From Siphlonurus alternatus (lineage: Eukaryota > Arthropoda > Insecta > Ephemeroptera > Siphlonuridae): a DNA stretch of 64,000 nucleotides. The stretch spans positions 23,509,069 to 23,573,068 of the forward strand of contig OX463788.1 in assembly GCA_949825025.1 (NCBI GenBank), in the 5' to 3' direction. Numbering within the stretch: position 1 is the first letter of the stretch; every line of letters starts with the position of its first letter. Below are positions 22,479 to 33,300 of the stretch, in pieces. The notes below the pieces were generated by a model that was given only the letters and a program-made list of their open reading frames with translations, was not told the DNA's origin and did no database searches. A program made the position numbers and the translations under genes.

Positions 22479-24052
22479 GTGACCACATGGACGTCCCGGG
22501 GACGCCCCGGGGACATCCCTCTAAAGTCCCCGTTGGACATCCCCAAGGACATCCGGGTATGAATACAGCAAGCTTTCGTACATTATCGTTTATCTGCGGC
22601 TGCTACGGCATGATTCCGGTAGTAATTTTCGACCATATGTGACAGCACCTTTACAATCCAAGGCAAATGTACTGTATAGGCATAGGGATTGCAATATATG
22701 CAGGTAGAAGAAGAACCTTGAAACCATTGTTTCGTTCATCTGCATATTTATAATTATATATGCCTAAGCTTCCTATCCTTTAACCCAGCGGTACCTGGTT
22801 TTTAATTTTTTTTCGGTGGTTCTTATGAAGGGCAAGATTAATAATTCATATGAGCCACGGGAAAGATCACTTTACACGACATAAAAAATATTCGAGATTT
22901 TGTGCAGCATAGAATTTGAACGAAAAAATAAATAAGATTTTCTCCTAACAAACCTTATGGAGCGATGTCAGAATGCGGCGCTGCGGCATTTTTAAGTTGA
23001 AGCTTGTCATTATATATTAATTCATCTTAAAATTTATATTAAAGAAGTTTAGGGTCTTTTAGAATGAGGACTACAAGATTACCAAATAAAAAAATTGGGT
23101 TCGTCCGTCGGGAATCGAACTCAGACCTTTTGGTTGATAGACGACGTCGTAGACAACTTGGATATTGCTGTTCGTTACTAGGGGGTAAAGTGTGGTTTAA
23201 TTAGGTATATAAATTGTAAAGTTTGGGGTGTTTTACAATATTTTAATATTACGAGCGAAGTTGCGTTTTTTATTTTTTTTAAGCAAACTGGTACATTGGG
23301 AGATTGTTATTATTTAATACAACATTAAATATATTGAGATTTAAATTTTTTAAAATAAATTAAAATTAAATTTTATAATTTTAATAAAAACATGTTTATA
23401 CATTAATTAATTATAAATTGCAATGCTCAAATGCATCTCTAATTGTTAACAGACTTCGACATTAAAAAAAATATTTTAATTTTTTAGAATTTTTTAAAGG
23501 TCCATCCGAGGACATTTGTGGGACGTTCAAACGTCCCTCTAAAATCCCCAGGAGACTTTGATGGGACCTTGTTTATTTTTCATATATATTTTTTTCTACG
23601 AGGATATTTTATTAAAAAAAAATTATTTTTCAGTGAAAATTGCGCAATTTAATATTAAGTAAAATTTCACGTCTTATTTTAAATATTAATATCTTCATAT
23701 AATATTTTAAATAATATTAACTAAATTTGTATATTTTTAAAATCAGTACATAATAATGAACAGTACATATTATGATTTTAATGAAAACATTGACTAAAGG
23801 GTCTTTCAAAGTCCCCCGGGGATGTTCAAGGGACAGCCGTGTTGCATCCCCAGGGGATGTTCTGAGAGACTTTCATAAAAATATTAAAAAAACCTAGAAA
23901 TTTATTTTCGAAGTGTAGCTAAAACCTTTTTTAGAACACAGAAAACATGTTTAAAGTTAAAGGGTTTTAAAAACTAGCACGTAAAACGTTCAGGGATGTT
24001 GGGGGATCTTGCGGGGATGTTCGCAAGGTCCCCGGGATGTCCATGTGGTCAC
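22479..24052. mobile_element. 1.57-kb TIR element inserted in the Ig-gene tail
   Basis: Left tip GTGACCACATGGACGTCCC, right tip GGGATGTCCATGTGGTCAC: inverted ends with one mismatch. Subterminal regions on both sides are rich in CCCCGGGGACATCC/GGGGATGTTC words (also near 23510-23570 and 23810-23870). The interior is AT-rich and noncoding and contains the dispersed ~240-bp repeat (22766-23005). A target duplication was not evident. Superfamily unknown. The insertion point is just after the membrane-proximal lysines of the Ig/TM exon. Confidence 0.8.
22766..23005 (+). repeat. Dispersed ~240-bp repeat, copy 2
   Basis: Inverted copy of 864-1104, nested in the 1.57-kb TIR element. Boundaries AAGCTT at each end. 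Confidence 0.7.
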
Positions 24053-24480
24053 TGGGCGTTAACGATCAAATCACGCAACGTACACGTTCGTTGCCAAGTT
24101 CGAGAGGCGCGAACATTATTTGCCCCATTTAAATGAATTAATGAATTAAAATGAAAGTTGCTGAAATTTGGTACACGTCATCTTTAGGCTATTAAAATGA
24201 CATTGAATTGATTAAAAATTAAATTTGTGAAAAATTAATGGAGTTATGACACTTTTAATGTCACCTTTTTTCCAAATTTTTTATAAATTTTGGAAGGTTT
24301 AATCATCGCAATTAGAGGTTTCACGCAGCACATTGGTTCATTTATTACATTATAGAAGCATTTATAAATTAATTTGAAGCGTTAAAGTATTTTTAATCAT
24401 TAATTTAAGATGACATGACGCCATCGATTTCAGCAAACGTCTAGAAAATAGCACTCGTTTTCAAAACGTGATTTTTGGGG
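24053..24480. other. Left flank of the giant repeat array
   Basis: AT-rich, no gene seen. A small palindrome CGTTTTCAAAACG lies about 12 bp before the first unit terminus (TGGC at 24481). Confidence 0.4.
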
Positions 24481-24894
24481 TGGCATGCGATGACCCGAAA
24501 TTGCGTAGCGTCGAAAATCATATCGACCAAAATAATCGATTGCTGCAAGCAGCGGGATATTAGACGTAGTTGCACTGCTTAACACTAGATGACAATTGCG
24601 TTCACTGGCTGATTTTTTTTTTCTTATATTTCAGCTAAATTATTTTAAATTTTTTAAAAAGGATCAGTGTTATGAGCACTTTCAGATAGGTTGCATGGTA
24701 GCATAAATATGGTGGCCTTAGATTACTCTGGTCGCTAGAATTAACCTTTCATTGGTTAATTCCGTTAATTGGTAGTATAGTTTGACTGATATGCCGACGA
24801 GTGATATATGAATTATGATTGTGTTCTTGCTATTTATTTATTCGTGTAGTGGATTTTGTGATATTTTAATTATATAAATAGTGCACGCAGTATT

Positions 24895-24932
24895 CATTGA
24901 GCTCTACACAAGGCCTTGTGTAGAGCTCAATG
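24895..24932. mobile_element. 38-bp palindromic nano-element (unit A)
   Basis: A perfect palindrome, CATTGAGCTCTACACAAGG followed at once by its reverse complement, with no loop. It is flanked by GCAGTATT on both sides (24887-24894 and 24933-24940). B and B' have the uninterrupted site GCAGTTTT (near 53696 and mirrored near 52935). The 8-bp duplication suits a hAT-type transposase acting in trans. Confidence 0.85.
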
Positions 24933-25444
24933 GCAGTATTCGATTCTTTTAATTTAAGTGCGTAAATTAATGTACGTGTTTCTGCATGATGCATGACAAT
25001 ATTAATAATTAAATTAATTTGCGTGTAATTATTGCACTTGATCGAAGGAACATATTTTCTTTAAATTTTAATATAAAACTTTAATTCAGATATTATAGAT
25101 CTCGGTGCATGCAGCATAAAATTATATGCATTATAATATATGTATACACACATATATATGTATATATATATAGAAGTATTAATTCAAATGAAACTTAAAT
25201 TTATTTGCATGGTAGCTTTTTCGCTATTTTATAAATAATTATATATCATAATCCACATCGATCATGCATGAGTATTTTTGTATTATATACGCATTTAAAT
25301 AAAATAAAATATTACATATTTTTCAATTGCTGCATATATATATTGCTCGATCCAATTAATTTAAAAATTCTTTAACTTTTGATTTGTATTTAATATAATA
25401 TAGTATATATTACATAAACAGGAGTATTATATTATAAATTGTAT

Positions 25445-26035
25445 ATAATAGACAACTTACATGAATTTATTTATTGCAAAAAGAGAGGGTATCAAATGGA
25501 CAATTTGCATCAACTTTTTCTACTAGCTCAATCGAAAGAGGAGGTCGAAATATACACCTGTGAATTTTATGCGATTTTTATTCGTACTGCATCATGGCTA
25601 AAAGAGAGGTCACGTGACCTGGAGCCGGCGCCCGTGTCGCCCGTGACGTCACTTAACTGTTCCGTCAAACAAACGATCGACTTTATAACGCTTGCAAACA
25701 ACCACGTTGCTATGGAAACAAGCAACAATTAATTTATTGTTTACAAGCGTTATTATAGACAATCGTTTGCTTGACCAGACAGTTCAATGACGTCACGGGC
25801 GACACGGGCGCCGGCTCCAGGTCACGTGACCTCTCTTTTAGCCATGATGCAGTACGAATAAAAATCGCATAAAATTTACAGGTGTATTTTTCGACCTCCT
25901 CTTTCGATTGAGCTACTAAAAAAAGTTTATGCAAATTGTCCATTATACGTACCATTTTAAATTTTTTTGATTCGCGGAGAACTATTAATTTTAAATAATT
26001 ATTAAAGTTCTGTAAGTTGTCCATATTTGTCCATT
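25445..26035. mobile_element. ~595-bp palindromic MITE in unit A
   Basis: Two ~290-bp arms, centre near 25735. Each arm carries GAGGTCGAAA, GTCACGTGACC, CCGGCGCCCGTGTCGCCC and TGACGTCA (25644 and 25798). Both arms are open for about 95 codons and give nearly the same peptide, but that is one noncoding arm read twice. B/B' have only a ~150-bp version without the GC-rich arms. Confidence 0.8.
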
Positions 26036-26052
26036 AAAATTTCATGTGCCTA

Positions 26053-26054
26053 TA

Positions 26055-26143
<89 letters not shown>

Positions 26144-26144
26144 G
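26053..26144. repeat. (TA)n array in unit A
   Basis: TA run next to the palindromic MITE. The mirror run at about 41900-41957 in A' has a different length. Confidence 0.9.
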
Positions 26145-26334
26145 GTTGGTACTTTGGGGCAATTAATTGACACATTTTGGTCATGTATGCCCCCATTTTT
26201 ATATTATAGTATATATAATTTATTGAGCCATATATATAATATTATATAGCTTTTAAATATTTATCAATCTCATAATATATATTATTCTTAATTAAACCCT
26301 ATTGGGTACTTCTATTTACTAATTACATACTACT

Positions 26335-26690
26335 TCGAAACCCCGAACCTTCCGAAACCCTAACTTGAGCGTTTCGCGGGCTCTTCTGGAACGAGGGCGG
26401 CCACGGCCTTGCAAATCCATCCCGGCATTTGCCTGCGGCTGAGGGAAACGTGGAAACCTCAGCCAGGATGGACGCTACAGCTTTTGTCAATGAACCGGAA
26501 ATGCAATGGTCCAAAGCCAGGGGAACCACATAGTGGAAAAGCGCAACATTTTACCCTGGGTGGGAAACGAGGTTTTTGTTGAAAATGGTCACCCATCCAA
26601 CTACTAACCACGCGCGGCATTGCTTGACTTCGGTGATCTGACGAGACCCGGTCAAGCGCACTGCGCCACACCTCCCACAAATATCTACCA
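26335..26690 (-). mobile_element. 5S-rRNA-derived SINE (unit A)
   Basis: Mirror of the A' copy (41362-41715); see that entry. The 5S-like head lies at about 26590-26670 on the minus strand. Small open frames across it are not genes. Confidence 0.8.
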
Positions 26691-26714
26691 TTGAGTGGGT
26701 AGTTAGGATACAAA

Positions 26715-27005
26715 AATTTTATTGCAAAAGTGTATAGAGGGTAAAATCCATTGAGCTCTATACAAGGCTTGTATAGAGCTCAATGGTAAAATCATGCTAT
26801 ACTCTCTGATTTATTATTTTATTTATATATATATATTTTTTTTCTCACATTTTTCTGAGACCTGTAGACGTCTCCAGAAAGTTTGGCAAATCCCGCAAAT
26901 CATTCAATAATTATTTAAAAATATTTACCGGTTTCAGAAAAAATAAAATAAAAAAGTCAGAGTATACCCACCGGCGTTTATTAATTTCTTGCAAAAAAAT
27001 GTTTA
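26715..27005. mobile_element. M2-type MITE in unit A
   Basis: Left arm TTTTATTGCAAAAGTGTATA, right arm ending ATTTCTTGCAAAAAAATG, with inverted TTTTTAAATAATTATTGAATG-like inner phrases. It is interrupted by the 37-bp palindrome (26749-26785). Mirrors: 41040-41328 (A'), 51442-51790 (B), 54850-55198 (B'). Confidence 0.65.
26749..26785. mobile_element. 37-bp palindromic nano-element, private to unit A
   Basis: CATTGAGCTCTATACAAG, one central G, then the inverted half. Flanked by GTAAAATC at 26741-26748 and 26786-26793. The matching place in A' (about 41290) reads straight through with one GTAAAATC. A second, independent insertion of the same kind, later than the A/A' duplication. Confidence 0.88.
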
Positions 27006-27532
27006 ATGCTAGCTGTTTATTACGGAATTATAATACTTAGTAAAGGCTAGATTAATTTCAACAATATGAGTAATGACAGTTTTTTTAATGCATTCAGCAT
27101 TATATATATAATTAATGCTATATTTAAATTTAAAATTATACTAGTACTATTATACAATATTCGCAGCCGTGGATCCACGAACAGCTCTAGTGAGCTATAG
27201 TGGGTGCACGGGAGCGGCAATTCCCCCTATAATAAAAGATCCCGAAAGGCAATAAAATGATGTTTAAATTTAACACTTACGTACTTGTTTAGCCGACCCC
27301 TCCTATTACAACACTGGCGGAAGGTGTCAAAAGCGACCTATAATAAACTCTTTTATAATTAATGGGAAAAAGTATAAAAGAGTACGATACATGCTACAAA
27401 ATACATCTTAAAAAAAATCTCATGCCGTTATACCATTTAGACCCCAGAAAAAAAACTTGAATATGTATAAAAATATTAATATTATACGGATTGATTTAAT
27501 TAATTTATACATCATGCTGATTATGCATACTG

Positions 27533-27639
<107 letters not shown>

Positions 27640-27813
27640 CACGGATGATTTGACCCCTCCTTTCCCCTCCCCTCACTTGTAACAAGTACAACAACAAAAT
27701 CTTAATAATTAAATGTTAAGATTATTATAGCCTCTGTTTTTAATTCACTCCCTGAATCTACCAAAGGCACCAAGAGACCTTATTTAGATTTGCGCTGTTT
27801 AAATGTTCTTTAA

Positions 27814-28182
27814 GGTAGAGATAACACAGATCAGCTGGCCCAATGCTAAAAAAAATCCCATTCATAAAAATTATGAAAAAAATCTAAAATGTTCTCCTCT
27901 ACGTACATCCCCTATCAGTAGGTAAAATATCAGGTATACAAAAACGAGCTAGTTTTTGAGTTATTAATTTTTAAAGTTGACTATTTAACATGGAAGCTCC
28001 ATTTCTCCATGTTAAATTAGAGAACTTTAAAAATTAATTACTCGAAAACTAGCTCGTTTTTGTATACCTGATATTTTACCTACTGATAGGGGATGTAGAG
28101 GAGAACATTTTAAATTTTTTTAATAATTTTTAAGAACGGGATTATTTTAGCATTGGGCCAGCTGATCCGTATTATCTCTACC
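27814..28182. mobile_element. Hairpin MITE M1 in unit A (shared with A')
   Basis: TTAA at 27810-27813 and 28183-28186. B and B' have single TTAA empty sites at about 50195 and 56461, so this insertion came after the A-type and B-type units separated but before A and A' did. Confidence 0.9.
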
Positions 28183-28944
28183 TTAATGTAATTTTACGAT
28201 TTTGTGAGTATTCTGACGAAGGAATATTTTCAATTGAAAGATATCTTCATGATACTATTTTTTGTTTTTTGGGTGACTGGACACTTTTGTGAATGGGATA
28301 TCCTTTTTCATGTCACCGCCCTTTGGGTTTTGTACTTATTTTCAATAAATACAACTGTTAATATTATTATTATTTAATATTAGTTAGAGAGTGCGTGCAT
28401 AAATTATTAGGACTTTATATAGGTAATGGAAAATCGCTGCATTAAAATTATTTTAATGACGTAATTAATAATTAAAGCTTGCGCTGCATAAAAGTATTTT
28501 TTCTTATTTTTTTAGTTCACCTTATATATATTATGATTGTGCTCGATCAACATATGACGTGTATTATTATAGTATGATCTCATGCGCGCGTCATATTTAT
28601 TTATCCGGATGAAGCATGGTTTTATTTTAAGTTTATTATTTTTTATATAATCATATAAAAGAAAAACAATGAATATAACTTATGTAGAACATTAATTAAT
28701 ATTAATAATTATTAATTAATTTATATCACATTTTATGTTTAATTTTGCACATAAAAAAAATCTTTACTACACGGTGTGGTTTAATTTATTTGCTTGTTGT
28801 TGACTGTACAAAATTCTTTGCAAAGTAAAGGTGCGGAGAGAGCTACAATGGGGTTGGAAGGGAAGGGGGCTAATATATTCTATATTCCCGTTACATCCAT
28901 TGACTGCATGCAGTCAGAAGCTTGAGTATAAAGAGAGACCAGCA

Positions 28945-28946
<2 letters not shown>

Positions 28947-28998
<52 letters not shown>
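28947..28998. repeat. (AG)n microsatellite
   Basis: Present in all four units with different lengths: mirror (CT)n at 38771-38834, 49338-49412 and (GA)n at 57247-57391. It is followed by a block conserved between A and B types (TGTACAAAATTCTTTGC region). Confidence 0.95.
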
Positions 28999-29000
<2 letters not shown>

Positions 29001-29425
29001 ATTCTTTCATAATGCCATGGCATCAATCATAGACGTTACTTTTATGTTTTATGGCCATCAATACTTGAAAAAAAAAAAACTTCAAATACTCCTTTCTATA
29101 GCTTCGACACAAATCCGCAGTAAGAAAAAATAATTAATAATTATGCATACAGTTTAAACATGGTCATTGCATAATAGTATATAATGTGTTGTGTACAAAC
29201 AATGAATAATATAGTATATATGTTACGAAGAACGTATAGTACGAAGAAATGTAAAGAAATAAATGATGCTTTATGCAATGTTGTTGTTTTTAATTTTTGA
29301 AGTAAAAAATGTATGTTGTTGTTGTTGTTGTGCATAATTTTAATATAATATTTTTTTTTATACCTCGTCTTTGTCACGTACCTTTTATCAGTCACTTTTA
29401 TCTTTTATCAGTATGTCAATATGAC

Positions 29426-31132
29426 CAGTGGTGAAAGTAAGCCGGTGCGCGCCAGTGCGCCGCACTGGTAAGACATTTGACGCCAGTGCGGCGCACTGGT
29501 AAGACACTGATCGAAATTTATTAAAAATAATCAATAATTTTTAATAAAATTTTCAAAATCAGAGAAGTTACTTTGTAAAACATTAATCATGCTCAAATAA
29601 TGAATGACAATTTTCTTATACTTCGTACTTTTGTCTCACGAAATTTAATTTACTCTTTAATTCTTTTGAGTTAAAAAGCTCCTAAAAGGAAAAAAAAAAA
29701 ATAAAATCAACTAACATACTATCAACTATTTATTAGCTATGTCAAGCTGACGATTTTTTTTTATAGAAATAGTTTTTAATGTTTTTCTAAATTTATTTAA
29801 ATTTCTGTAGGCCTACTGGGTTGACTATTTTATCTTCGATTTTTATGAAGAGATAGATATTTACTATAGTATTAAATTTCTTTCAATATATATTTATTGT
29901 ATTTTTTAATTCTTGAATGACTAATAAAATTAATTAAAATAGATTCAAAACATCTTTTGCTGATGATGCGTTATATATACTACACCACGAATTTTATTAC
30001 ATTTTTTTTTTCTGTCTCATTTATTGCACAAAATTAACACATTTTTATTCAAATTAATTTTTAATTACAATTAAGTCAAGAGGCAAAGGGGGAGTGCCTC
30101 TTCTGGCCCACATACCCACCGAGGTTTAGAGGGTTCATTTACGCAAGGAGTTTAAAAAAATTAGGGCAAAGGATTTGGGATCGTATAGAAGATCAATCGC
30201 AGTCAGTGCTAGGTTAGTAAAATTAAGTCTTCGTCTCAAAAAATTCTTCATAGTAATGAATTTTTTAGAAAAGCAAACAAAAAATTTTATTCTCATTTTT
30301 TTTTTTTAATGAGTTTGTAAAGAATAAGTGTAACAAAAATTTAGTCACATGCATAAAATGCGACTCATGCAAACATGCAAGCATTGCTAGAAGAGAGTAG
30401 ATAGATAAATGCAGCCGCTATTAGGGCCGAGATGGCTGCACGTTTGGAGCATATTTAATATGGCTAGATTTTAATTTCTATCGATGACAAAGGGAAACAA
30501 TAATTGCTACAAGATCTAGAGTAAATAAAAATTAATTACCGAAACAAATATAAACATTACAATTTATAATTATAAAAAGAATTCTCTCGCGTTTTTTTTT
30601 TAATTTTTGTTCAAATAATTTTTTTGAGACATATTCAAAATATTAATTCAAATTTTAAATAATTGACGTATTTGATTAAATTATAAAGCATCCCAAATCG
30701 TAAGAGTTAACTAAAGTATTTTTATTATATTAAATACTACTGTTATATGATCAATGAAGATCGAAGTGCTTTCAATTTAAATCACTATAGGGATTTTCCT
30801 TCGTATTAATTTTTTTAAAAGCTATATAGCTATAATATTTTTAATTTTTTTTTATGAATTTAATGCTTTAATGTGATCGAAAATCAATCACTCATTGCAT
30901 TTTTTTTTTTTTTTTTTTTTTTTTTTTCAAAGTTTGGATAATATTATTTAATTCTACTCAAAATGAAGATATGCATTCAAATGTTATAAATGAATTTTAA
31001 ACCACTTTTTAATATAAAAAAATAAAGCCACGCCCCTTTTTCCCAAAAAATCGCGCCTCCGGCGGGGGTTTTGGCCCTTCAGGCCTCTATCTGAGGCGCA
31101 CTGGTAAGAGATTGAAACTACTTTCACCACTG
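29426..31132. mobile_element. 1.7-kb hAT-like element, private to unit A
   Basis: Tips CAGTGGTGAAAGTA and TACTTTCACCACTG are perfect inverted repeats. The 8-bp duplication AATATGAC stands at 29418-29425 and 31133-31140. A' (38343-38352), B (about 48932) and B' (about 57798) all have the single uninterrupted site. The subterminal word GCACTGGTAAGA occurs twice at the left and once at the right. CAGTG tips plus an 8-bp duplication define the hAT superfamily. The interior is AT-rich without a transposase frame, so it is non-autonomous. Confidence 0.92.
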
Positions 31133-31343
31133 AATATGACTACTTAGTACGTAGAAAGTGTGACTACAGTGTGTATAAAAAATAATGTGTATCATAGAAC
31201 GATTATAAATAAAAATGTAAATAAAAATAATAATTTCAGATGTTTATTGTACTTGTTCAGTACGCGAGCTGTAGACTCTATTAATTCAAGTTTAAATTGG
31301 AAAATATGTAGTGCAAAAAACAACTGCAGGTATATATTTATTT

Positions 31344-31381
<38 letters not shown>

Positions 31382-31980
31382 AAATATTTAAAAAAGCAAA
31401 TAATTTATTTATGCACGTGTTAAAATTATTCTGTCTGCATGTCTATAAGCCGCTTATTGTCATTTTGGAAGGAAAGTAATGTTAGCTAGCTAGGTCAATC
31501 GTAAAAATAGGTATGGCGTTCCGATCCCGTGCTAAAATTTGGGAAGGTTAACTTTGAGCTATATAGATAGTTGAAATTTGGCATACGTATATTATAATAT
31601 TGTATATATTATATATAGCCAAGTGTTGCAAGTTTTTTTTTAAATCTCTTAAAAAATTTGAATTATTATTTCATGCCTTTTTAGGGGTGGATTTACGATT
31701 TGCACTTCTTCCTTGTGGGATTTTCATGTTAAATTAAGCTAGTTGATAGAAAAATTTTGTAACATTAATTGCGTGTCACTAAAATTAGTTTTAAAGGGTT
31801 TTCAGAGCATGCTGAATCTAATGGTGTGATTTTAAACGTGGTGAAAACAACCCCTAATGAGATAAAATGGCCTTAACGTAAAAAAAAAAAAAAATAGTGT
31901 TATCAAAATTTTGATCAGGCTATCAGGCTCATTTTGTTACCCCAAAAACAATCCTTCAATTTTTTAATTGGAGCAATTAA

Positions 31981-32650
31981 GGATTATTGTCACTGGTCTT
32001 AGGAAATGGTAAATCACTCCAATTTTTTCAGCATTGCATAGAGAGAAAATAAATAAAAATTCTCATGCAATAAAATACACCTAAATTCAGTGCCATTATT
32101 TTTTAAATTGAGATATAAAAAACGCATGTTATCAAATGCAAATTTCAATCTCCGTAATGGTACTGAATAATGGATTCAAATTTTAGCTTAAAAAACAATC
32201 ATTATTTTAAATAGAATTATGATGAAATAATAATTATAGATTATCATTTACTTTTTGAGATACAAGCCTTCATAAAAACTGCACAATTCGGCAATGCTGC
32301 TCGTAGCTTAACTGGATGGGATAACAATGTTGCCAAATCGTCAAAAAACAACTTTACACTTTTCAGCAGAAAAAACAAATGAATTGCGGTCATTTTGACT
32401 AGTGAGTCAAAACAGCGTACAACTATTTACCACTCATATTTAAATGTTTTTCAATATTTGCAAGGATGATGGATGAATAAATACAAGAGAAAGTGTTTAA
32501 AGTGATTCATTTTATTAAATAAACATATTTTACTGTGCTGATCACTGCTTTCCTAATAGTGCTTGTTCTTGTCACTCATATGTATTGCGTATGAAAAGAA
32601 GATGTCGGTGCATAAAAGAAAGATGGCGGAACTTCCGGTGACAATAATCG
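31981..32650. mobile_element. 670-bp TTAA element, private to unit A
   Basis: Tips GGATTATTGTCACTGG and CCGGTGACAATAATCG (14 of 16 match as inverted repeats), flanked by TTAA at 31977-31980 and 32651-32654. A' reads GCAATTAAGTTAAGG with one TTAA. The right end contains AAGATGGCGGAACTTCCGG, resembling YY1 and ETS promoter words. No open frame. Confidence 0.88.
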
Positions 32651-32946
32651 TTAAGTTAAGGATTTAATTTTTAGGTGTAAAAATTCCAACCCCTAAAAAA
32701 ATTAAATCCTTAACTTACTCCGATTAAAAACATTCAAAGGTTGTTTCTGGGGTAAAAAAATGAATTCGTTTCAGTGGCATAATCAAAATTTTGATAGCAC
32801 AATTTTTTTTCACAAAATAAAATAGTCGAATCACTATATCATTAGAGGTTGTTTTCACCACTATACCATTAGATTTAACGTGCTCTGAAAAAGGCTTAAA
32901 AAATAATTTTGGTGCAAATCGGATAAAATTTTTCAATGTGAATTAA

Positions 32947-33300
32947 GGGTAAGGTAACGCCACCAATGTTAAAAAAAAATCCCTCACACAAAAATTCTGA
33001 AAAAAATTTAAAATGTTCTCCTCTACACCCCCTATCAGTAGGTAAAATATCAGGTACACGTATACAAATACGATCTAGTTTTTGAGTTATGAATTTTTAA
33101 AGTTGACTACTTTAACATGGAGAAATGGAATTCCCATGTTAAATTAGTCAACTTTAAAAATTCATAACTCAAAATATAGATCGTATTTGTATACCTGATA
33201 TTTTAACTACTGATAGGGGATGTAGAGGAGAACATTTTAAATTTTTTTCAGAATTTTTGTGTGAGGGACTTTTTTTAACATTGGTGGCGTTACCTTACCC
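32947..33300. mobile_element. Hairpin MITE M3, private to unit A
   Basis: Tips GGGTAAGGTAACGCCACCAA and complement, TTAA at 32943-32946 and 33301-33304. A' has a single TTAA (about 37072). The arms resemble M1 inside but the outer ~40 bp differ. Confidence 0.9.

Noticed and set aside
23095..23165. tRNA-like segment on the minus strand (GAGTTCGATTCCC, B-box-like)
   Set aside because: Acceptor, anticodon and T stems do not pair acceptably. At most a decayed tRNA-derived SINE head inside the Ig-gene insertion.
25439..26024. Two ~96-codon frames with nearly the same peptide in opposite directions
   Set aside because: They are the two arms of one palindromic MITE, not two genes.
28831..29133. 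~100-codon frame with an Arg-Glu repeat (mirrors at 38.7 kb)
   Set aside because: It is a translation of the (AG)n microsatellite; the frame and length change between arms.
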